From Stictocephala bisonia (Eukaryota; Arthropoda; Insecta; Hemiptera; Membracidae): a stretch of DNA of 64,000 nucleotides. Shown here piece after piece: positions 56,641 through 64,000 of this stretch. A program made the position numbers and the translations under genes. The notes beneath the pieces are model-generated. The model made no database searches. It saw only the letters and a list, made by a program, of their open reading frames with translations, and was not told the DNA's origin. Where the stretch lies: positions 52,509 to 116,508 of the forward strand of contig JAQJVL010002179.1 of NCBI GenBank assembly GCA_035578905.1, given 5' to 3'. Each line of letters opens with the position of its first letter. The stretch's first letter is position 1.

Positions 56641-57640
56641 ACACGCTCTGATTGGTTACCTCCCTACTTTACAAGTAATATTTCTCACACGTACTGTTAG
56701 ACTACTTATTTAATTTAATTTTTCTCAAATTTTAACAAATACACAGTTAACATACGCTCTTAGCTTTGGGTACTCATCCACGGCTTCCTACACTGTTACC
56801 TACCTATACTTATCTATCGAATCACAGATCATCCTCAAACCCCTACTTAACACTCTAGGCAACCCGCAATACACGTTTTAATTAAAAATCAAGGGCAGCT
56901 ATTATTTATATTAATTATTTACTTCTTTTTTATTTTTATTTAATACACTGTTACATAAGAGACATACTGGTGTACGGTGACCGGGCTTTATCGCTGTTAT
57001 CACATCACTGACCTCAAAGGTCAACCCGTGGCTGTTATCACATCCCACAAGCATTGTTTTACATCCCGTATGAACGATGTACGAGACTTTGTTACTAACT
57101 AGATGAACGAGTGTAGTCTTTGTTACTAACTAAGGCTGCTGGACCCTTTGATATATGATCTATTAAAACACAGTAGTCAGGGAAACTATGACATGGAACC
57201 CAAACCCCTTAAAATTTAGTTAAAATGTCCATAAATAGGGTTATTTGTGTACAAAATATGTTATAATTCCCTAAAAGCAATAAAATGCAGTGTCATAACA
57301 ACGATATTTGTCCTAAACATTAAAAATTCCTTTAAAATACTCTTATAGAAACCTTTAAAAACTTAGTTTGAGCTCAAAACAACGTACAAAACTGATGTAA
57401 CACTTGTAAATTAATTGTTTAACCTACATAGCTATTTAGTTGACTCCAAACAGTTGGCAAAGTGTAAGTAGCCAATAGGAATAAATTCTCTATAATGTTC
57501 ACATTTTAAGCTTGATTTTAACAAAACCTGATGCTATTGATTCTTTGCACATTAAACAAATAAACGAATAGTTAGTTGAAATGTGTCTATTGTAGAAACT
57601 TTGGTATTAACAGTAAGAAAGTTTGGTTTCTATTGACTAT
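56641..57640. other. AT-rich spacer with a SINE fragment, no gene seen
   Basis: A SINE 3'-domain fragment on the minus strand lies at 57096-57200 (TAGATGAACGAGTGTAGTCT, TTGTTACTAACTAAGG). The rest shows nothing I recognise. Confidence 0.5.
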
Positions 57641-57649
57641 AATATACTC

Positions 57650-58700
57650 GATCAGAAAATGTATATACACCACTCCCAAAGACCGAAACACATGGAGAAC
57701 CTAGAACACACAACATTCTTGATAGATCACCTTCCTATTCATCACATAAGACCCTTGATTATCCATCACCTATCCCTAAGACATCTGACTGACCAACTAC
57801 CCACCCAATATTCTAGACTAAACACACTCTACATACAAGACCTTTGATTGACCATCTACCCACTCAACACACACAGACCCTCGATAGGCCACCCACCTCC
57901 CCAACACATAAGACATCTGACTGACCATCTACCCACCTAATATACTAGACTAACCACACCTTACATACAAGACCTTTGATTGACCACCTACCTACCCAAC
58001 ACACACAGTACCCTCGATAGGCCACACACCTTCCCAACACATAACACATCCGACTGACCATCTACCCACCTAATATACTAGACTAACCACACCTTAAATA
58101 CAAGACCTTTGATTGACCACCTACCTACCCAACACACACAGTACCCTCGATAGGCCACCCACCTTCCCAACACATAAGACATCTGACTGACCACCTACCT
58201 ACTTAATATACTAGACTAACCACACTCTACATACAAGACTTTTGATTGACCACTCACCTACTAAACACACAGACGTTTGATTAAACACCCACATACTCAA
58301 CACAGAGTCATGTTGATAGACCAACCCACCTTCCCCAAACATAAAACCTTTGATAGACCAACCACACACTCTACAGACATAACTTAAAATACCATCACAC
58401 TACCAAAAAGGCAGTCTCTTTATAGACCCCCATCTACTCAATACGTGAGACACTTGGTTAACCACTCGCCTACCCAACACATAGTCCTCTTGATAGACTA
58501 CTCACCCCTCCCGACACATAATACATTTGACAGACCACTTACTTAACATACAAGACTGACCATACACTCTACATCGAAGATGTTTGATTATCCACTCACC
58601 TACTCAATACACACAAAACACTTGTTTGATCACAACAATTTAACAAACACAACTGTCGATTGACACTCCACATTCCCAAACCATCATACTACAATGAAAA
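57650..58700. repeat. Satellite with about 133-bp units
   Basis: The marker GAC(C/T)TTTGATTGACCA recurs at 57839, 57971, 58104 and 58237, spacing 132-133 bp. Each unit holds CACCTACC(C/T)ACCC, CTCGATAGGCCACCCACC and TAATATACTAGACTAACCAC. Beyond about 58300 the units become irregular. Confidence 0.85.
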
Positions 58701-58729
58701 TAGTCCTATTGACATACCCCTACCTACCA

Positions 58730-60014
58730 AACATACGTACCACACAACATAAAATCATGACAACAGTCCACCCATCTACTCAACACACAACACCTCTGAT
58801 AGATAATCCACCTAAACATTACATAAAACCTTACATTGACACCCAACATTCATGGATAACCTACCTACCAAACATACGAATTGACCACATTACCAAAGCA
58901 TATGAAGGACCACCTACCAAACATACGTACCACACACCATAAAATCATGACTTAACAGTCCACCGACCTACTCAACACACAACACCTCTGATAGATAATC
59001 CACCTAAACATTACATAAAACCTTACATTGACACCCAACATTCATGGATGACCTACCTACCAAACATACGAATTGACTACATTACCAAAGCATATGAAGG
59101 ACCACCTACCAAACATACGTACCACACACCATAAAATCATGACTTAACAGTCCACCCACCTACTCAACACACAACACCTCTGATAGATAATCCACCTAAA
59201 CATTACATAAAACCTTACATTGACACCCAACATTCATGGATAACCTACCTACCAAACATACGAATTGACCACATTACCAAAGCATATGAAGACCACCTAC
59301 CAAACATACGTACCACACACCATAAAATCATGACTTAACAGTCCACCCACCTACTCAACACACAACACCTCTGATAGATAATCCACCTAAACATTGCATA
59401 AAACCTTACATTGACACCCAACATTCATGGATAACCTACCTACCAAACATACGAATAGACCACATTACCAAAGCATATGAAGGACCAATCACAAACATAC
59501 GTACCACACACCATAAAATCATGACTTAACAGTCCACCCACCTACTCAACACACAACACCTCTGATAGATAATCCACCTAAACATTACATAAAACCTTAC
59601 ATTGACACCCAACATTCATGGATGACCTACCTACCAAACATACGAATTGACCACATTACCAAAGCATATGAAGGACCAATCACAAACATACGTACCACAC
59701 ACCATAAAATCATGACTTAACAGTCCACCCACCTACTCAACACACAACACCTCTGATAGATAATCCACCTAAACATTACATAAAACCTTAAATTGACACT
59801 CAACATTCATGGATGACCTACCTACCAAACATACGAATTGACCACATTACCAAAGCATATGAAGGACCACCTACCATACATACGTACCACACACCATAAA
59901 ATCATGACTTAACAGTCCACCCGCCACCTCAACACACAACACCTCTGATAGATAATCCACCTAAACATTACATAAAACCTTACATTGACACCCAACATTC
60001 ATGGATAACCTACC
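58730..60014. repeat. Satellite with 191-bp units, about 6.7 copies
   Basis: The marker GTACCACACACCATAAAATC recurs at 58737, 58927, 59119, 59310, 59501, 59692 and 59884, spacing 190-192 bp. Units are highly similar. The array stops abruptly at 60014 in the middle of a unit (GATAACCTACC, normally followed by TACCAAACATACG), where the Maverick-like element begins. Confidence 0.93.
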
Positions 60015-60529
60015 AGTAGTAGGGATTTGCCATTCCTGGCCCAGTATTATCCACCCTAAATTTTAGATTGATAATGCTTTGATGTGCTTAGATTGATAAT
60101 TTCACAGTTTGCTCGGATTGATAATGTTTCATGGTTGATAATGTTGTGTTTGCCGTTGCTGGCGCAGTGCTAGGCGTGAATTGAAAGTTGTGTTTTAGTT
60201 TTGGTGCGCGGTGAATGGGTTCGAGTGTCGCGCGGTGATTCCGGCCAGAACGCCGGTCGAGATTTCTGCAGTGGCATCGTTTCGCGGAGCGCTGTGTAGG
60301 CAGTCCCGGCGGTGCGGTGTTTGTGGAACATTATAAGTGATTCGATCGCGGCACCCATTCCCCGCTGGGTTTTTTGACACGATAACATTCGCGCGGTTGT
60401 TTGCGTGAGATTTCGGTGGTGGATGCGGCTGCTCCGTCACTTGGCTGTCATATTCCCTCGTCCTCTCATCTCATCCGTCGTCTTCCCTCATCACCTTAAT
60501 ACAATAATTTCACATCTTCCACAATACTC

Positions 60530-61096
60530 CAAAAAGTCTTCCCTTAACGTTCGCGTATCGTTCAGGTGACGTTTACGTGTCGTTTAGGTTTCGTTTACGT
60601 GTCGTTTAGGTTTCGCTTACGTGTCGTTCAGGTGACGTTTATCTTCTCTCGTCATCCTCGTCGCCTGCCCTCTTCCACCCCAAAATACGATCAATGTTCA
60701 GGGCGGTCAGAGGAGACAGCTAACTCCATGCAAATGGCTACTTATAAGACTAATGTCAACTCAACAGCACTTCTTAGTGCTAACGATATGGATGTGGTGC
60801 AGCAACAACATTCATCGTCGTCTTTCCCCTCCGTTCAGGTGACGTTTATCTTCCCTCGTCCATGTATCGTTCAGGTGACGTTTATCTTCCCTCGTCCACG
60901 TATCGTTCAGGTGACGTTTACGTGTCGTTTAGGTTTCGTTTGCGTGTCGTTCAGGTTTCGTTTGCGTGTCGTTCAGGTTTCGTTTACGTGTCGTTCAGGT
61001 GACGTTTATCTTCTCTCGTCGTCCTCGTCGTTTATTCACTCTTCCACTCCAAAATACGACAAATGTTCAGGGTGGTCAGAGGAGACAGCTAACTCC
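60530..61096 (+). repeat. CGTTCAGGTGACGTTTACGTGT repeats and a 369-bp leader duplication
   Basis: Short units GTTTACGTGTCGTTTAGGTTTC and GTTCAGGTGACGTTTATCTTC are repeated many times. A segment of about 155 bp (60638-60791), from GGTGACGTTTATCTTCTCTC to GCTAACGATATGG and including ATGCAAATGGCTACTTATAA, recurs at 61001-61160. The ATG codons (60728 and 61097) are 369 bases apart, a multiple of three, and the frame is open between them, so translation could start at either. Confidence 0.8.
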
Positions 61097-64000
61097 ATGC
61101 AAATGGCTACTTATAAGACTAGTGTCAACTCATCAGCACTTCTGAGTGCTCACGATATGGCTTCAAAGAAGCAATGTCCTACTTGCAATGCGTTTGTCCA
61201 TGCATCAAATATGTCTCGACATCGTAAGACGAAAAGATGTATCGCAGCTTCCACAGGCTACCAATCAACGAAGCTAGCGCTCGGACCTCTTCCTTCAACC
61301 ACCACTGTATGTCCTCAGAAGGAAACTTGTCCAGCATGTGGTGTTGACGTTCTGGCTAAAAACATGTCACGACACCGTAAATCGAAACGCTGTTTGAGTA
61401 TCGCAGTTTCAAATAATCCTAACACTGCAATGCCAGTACTCAACCAGGCATCAAACTATTCGCAAAAGAAACCATGCCCAAATTGTGGAATTGAAGTGAC
61501 TGCATCCAACATGTCACGGCATCGTAAATCGAAAAGATGCATCACGACTTCTTCTCCTGAGCAAACGGCTGCAGTTCCAGATATTCAGACTAGCTCAATT
61601 TCGAATGATGCTACAAAACAGGCATGTACTATATGTGACACCGAAGTTTCTATTCGTAATATGCTTAGACACAGCAAATCCAAAAAGTGTAACACTAATA
61701 CGATGCTACGCAACAGAGTCAAACGTTTTGGAATCAAACCAGCTCTAGAATCGGTAATGTGTTGGGTATGCGAAAAGTCTATTGAAAAACCTAGATATGC
61801 CTCACATGTAAAATCGAGGGTTCATAAACGAAGGGCAATGATGCATCCATACTCCACAGAATCGGTATTGTGTGAGGTATGTGAGAAGACTATCGAAAAG
61901 TCTAATTTGGTTTCCCATGTAAAATCTGAGGACCACAAACAAAGGAGGATGATGCTACCTTCGGATTTCGTTGTGTCCAATCCAACAATCAAAAGAATAG
62001 AGGAACGTTTTGCTCAACGACTTCCAGCCTCAGGTCCTGAAATATCCGAACTTGTTGCAAAATATCCGAAGTCGAAAGTTAATCGCCGGCCTGTAAAACC
62101 ACTCCAGACATACGATGAAGATTTTGTGAAAAGTAAACGTACGACACCAATCAATCCCAGAGCTTACGCTCGCAAGACAAACAAGCGACCAAATAGCCCA
62201 TTGCTAGATGATGCTTCCCCAATATCTTCTCCTCCCTCTGACTTTGAAGGAGATTGGTCAGCCCCCATTCCTTCTCCATTTAGCCCTCTACCAGCTTCCC
62301 CAGTATCTTCTCCTCCTCCTGACTTTGAGGTAGATTGGTCAGCCCCCATTCCTTCTCCAATCAGCCCACTACCTGATTCTCCGATTGCTTCTCCTAAGTC
62401 AAAGCCCGAAGATCATGATAGTTCTGATCCTGAATCATATTTGAGGGAGGCTGACATAGATAATGTTATAGAATTTTTGGGTAACGTAATCTCAGAAGCA
62501 CGTAGAAATCCAAATTGGAACGAAACTAAATTTAGAGATGCCATATCTGATTTCGATTTGTCATTTTTAGACGATCCTAAAAAGGAAGAAGTCGTGTTTG
62601 AACCACCAAAAAGAGTTGTCCATTCGGATTCGAATAAAATTAGAAATATAATGGGATCTCCACCTCATTCATCAGAGTCTACACATAATCAGAGTTGGGA
62701 TGAAGATGATCTCGATTTCGATTTAACATATTCACCTAAAAAAAATAACAACATTAACGAGGAATTGTCATTGAATATACCAAACAGCCCCGTTTATGGA
62801 TCTCCACTTCACTTTCCAGACAGTCCCTCATATTCACCACTGAGTCCAACTGATAAAAGAGAAGAAGAAGACGACGACGACGATCTAAGTTCAGATTCAG
62901 ATTCCGTGTGTACTGTAATTGAGAACCCCAAGTTCAAAAATAAAAACAAACCAGATGATAAACACTATGTAGATGATCCAACGTTGGAAAACTCACCACA
63001 GAACGATGTGGATGGAGAGAAAGAAGAAACATTCGAACTACAATCACTGGCCGAGGCTATCCGTGAAAAACAAACCGCTTTCAAGGGACGATTGAAAACC
63101 TACACTATTGCTAATCAACTAGCATTCAAAGATGTGTTCCGTTTCTTTAATGCGTATAAACCCCTAGTCATTGAGCTGATTGAAAATGAAATATTGAAAA
63201 ATAACCTAAAAGCTAACGTTTGGTTTTTCGCTGTTTACAAACGGCCAGCAGATGGCAAGGTTATTGAGCGAACCATGAATTTCAAAACGAAAAATACAGT
63301 ACTACTGCCCACTTCAGATATATCAGAATATTACGATAGCACAAAGAAAAAAATCATGGCCCAGATGGAGGAATTTCAGGAGAACGGATCGCAATGGACG
63401 CTCAAAAATATCGAAGGCATGGAAATTAGATTGAACAAATATATCCCCCTGAAGGGAGCTAGCTACATACCACTACCTCCAGCTATTGAAAACCGGAAAG
63501 CTGTTATCAATGTGGAAAATAATGATCAAAAGTGTTTCTTGTGGAGCATTTTAGCCGCACTTTACCCAGCAAAGAAACATTCTCAACGGGTGAGCAAGTA
63601 TAAAGCACATGAACATGAATTTGACGAATATCTTAAAGGTATTGATTTCCCGGTACAGACTTCCAAAGTTCCGACATTTGAGGAACGTTCCGGTATTTCA
63701 ATTAACATATATGCTTATGACGAAAAGTTTATAATCTATCCTCTCCTAGTTACAAATGAAGAAAAAGTACAACACGTAGATTTGTTGTATATGAAGAATG
63801 AAAAGCAAGCTCATTACTGTTACATAAAGAATCTGGAAAAATTAGTGAATTCACAAGTGACAAAAAATGGACATAGAATCTGGCTGTGCAGACGGTGTCT
63901 TCAGCATTTCGGAAGAGAGGATTTGTTAGATAAACATAAATTGGACTGTGGGAACCACAAAGCTTTGAGAGTTGAGTTGCCAGATGAAGGTGCTTTTTAT
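61097..64000 (+). CDS. Zinc-finger protein continuing into viral-type family B DNA polymerase (3'-truncated by window end)
   Basis: At least 968 codons, uninterrupted to the edge; ATG 61097 is in the second leader copy, with 61157 and 60728 as alternatives. Residues about 25-200 hold four C2HC fingers of the form CPxCxxxVxAxNMSRHRKSKRC. Two matrin-like C2H2 units (CEVCEKTIEK...HVKS...HK) follow. Residues about 355-640 are Ser/Pro/Asp-rich, with a duplicated DFExDWSAPIPSP segment and an acidic run. From about 650 the sequence matches the N-terminal region known ahead of DNA_pol_B_2 in Maverick-like and related elements: SQWTLKNIEGMEIRLNKYIP, NDQKCFLWSILAALYP, then GIDFPV, ISINIYAYDE, AHYCYIKNLEKLV and a finger CRRCLQHF...H...C from residue 931. 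Cys813 and His906 sit in motifs that could be a cysteine-protease dyad (OTU-like; inference). The polymerase core is beyond the window. Confidence 0.8.
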   Translation, partial: MQMATYKTSVNSSALLSAHDMASKKQCPTCNAFVHASNMSRHRKTKRCIAASTGYQSTKLALGPLPSTTTVCPQKETCPACGVDVLAKNMSRHRKSKRCLSIAVSNNPNTAMPVLNQASNYSQKKPCPNCGIEVTASNMSRHRKSKRCITTSSPEQTAAVPDIQTSSISNDATKQACTICDTEVSIRNMLRHSKSKKCNTNTMLRNRVKRFGIKPALESVMCWVCEKSIEKPRYASHVKSRVHKRRAMMHPYSTESVLCEVCEKTIEKSNLVSHVKSEDHKQRRMMLPSDFVVSNPTIKRIEERFAQRLPASGPEISELVAKYPKSKVNRRPVKPLQTYDEDFVKSKRTTPINPRAYARKTNKRPNSPLLDDASPISSPPSDFEGDWSAPIPSPFSPLPASPVSSPPPDFEVDWSAPIPSPISPLPDSPIASPKSKPEDHDSSDPESYLREADIDNVIEFLGNVISEARRNPNWNETKFRDAISDFDLSFLDDPKKEEVVFEPPKRVVHSDSNKIRNIMGSPPHSSESTHNQSWDEDDLDFDLTYSPKKNNNINEELSLNIPNSPVYGSPLHFPDSPSYSPLSPTDKREEEDDDDDLSSDSDSVCTVIENPKFKNKNKPDDKHYVDDPTLENSPQNDVDGEKEETFELQSLAEAIREKQTAFKGRLKTYTIANQLAFKDVFRFFNAYKPLVIELIENEILKNNLKANVWFFAVYKRPADGKVIERTMNFKTKNTVLLPTSDISEYYDSTKKKIMAQMEEFQENGSQWTLKNIEGMEIRLNKYIPLKGASYIPLPPAIENRKAVINVENNDQKCFLWSILAALYPAKKHSQRVSKYKAHEHEFDEYLKGIDFPVQTSKVPTFEERSGISINIYAYDEKFIIYPLLVTNEEKVQHVDLLYMKNEKQAHYCYIKNLEKLVNSQVTKNGHRIWLCRRCLQHFGREDLLDKHKLDCGNHKALRVELPDEGAFY

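Larger units (their letters stand above)
60015..64000 (+). mobile_element. Left end of a Maverick/Polinton-like or adintovirus-like element (incomplete)
   Basis: Satellite DNA is broken at 60014/60015, and the new sequence begins AGTAGTAGGGATTTGCC. Polinton termini start with AG, which fits. The first 150 bp contain repeated TTGATAAT and TTTGCC(A/G)TT(C/G)CTGGC units, like subterminal repeats. A GC-richer non-coding stretch and a repeat-rich leader follow, then a large open frame with polymerase-associated features. The right end, the integrase, the packaging ATPase and the capsid genes, if present, lie outside the window, so the class is an inference. Confidence 0.55.

Noticed and set aside
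60170..60440. Two overlapping minus-strand ORFs of 72 and 81 codons
   Set aside because: They are in different frames over a GC-richer leader of the Maverick-like element, without family resemblance; probably chance.
62164..62349. 61-codon minus-strand ORF with a repeated GADQS(T/P)SKS unit
   Set aside because: It is the antisense of the duplicated DFExDWSAPIPSP segment of the large plus-strand protein.

Overview
The window is AT-rich, repeat-dominated nuclear DNA of an arthropod, most likely an insect. Retroelements and DNA transposons of animal type fill it, TTAGG/CCTAA-like runs recur inside repeats, and no bacterial-style operon is present. I found no ordinary host gene. Everything with coding potential belongs to mobile elements: one intact Ty3/Gypsy retrotransposon (21036-27848), the left end of a probable Maverick/Polinton-like or adintovirus-like element (60015 to the right edge), and decayed pieces of LINEs, a Penelope-like element and a hAT transposon.

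Layout. 1-5185 and 12948-18456 are the arms of a large inverted repeat; a 100-base N gap sits exactly at the inner edge of the right arm, so an assembly join is possible. Its spacer holds a broken LINE reverse transcriptase (5573-5826), a piggyBac-like relic (6001-7050), and two copies of a composite satellite unit built from ACGTAGGTTACC-type repeats, the first interrupted by a head-to-head pair of Penelope-like 3' ends (8801-9813). After a TIR element (18545-18913) comes the Gypsy element. 27.9-45.9 kb is AT-rich DNA with inverted repeats, microsatellites, a 105-bp duplication, low-complexity arrays and LINE debris. 46.5-49.3 kb is a decayed hAT-like transposon with a nested TIR element. 50-57 kb holds SINEs, two TIR elements, an element rich in GTGGCGTCA-like motifs, and a block rich in ATGGCG and TTTCCC motifs. 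57.6-60.0 kb is satellite DNA (133-bp and 191-bp units), broken at 60014/60015 by the Maverick-like element.

The most interesting object is the Gypsy element. It is young (two differences noticed between 604-bp LTRs, 4-bp target duplication, both ORFs open). Its Gag starts with a SAP domain and ends in a CCHC knuckle. Its Pol carries, after integrase, a macrodomain of the TARG1/OARD1 type, with both catalytic positions (Lys and Asp, 41 residues apart) present. Its LTR promoter carries a perfect three-unit heat-shock element 14 bp before the TATA box. Together these suggest a stress-responsive retroelement that encodes its own ADP-ribosyl hydrolase; the function is inference.

The second object is the large open frame at 61097-64000. 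It has four C2HC and two C2H2 zinc fingers, a Ser/Pro-rich linker, and the N-terminal region typical of proteins that continue into a viral-type family B DNA polymerase. Its polymerase core lies beyond the window.
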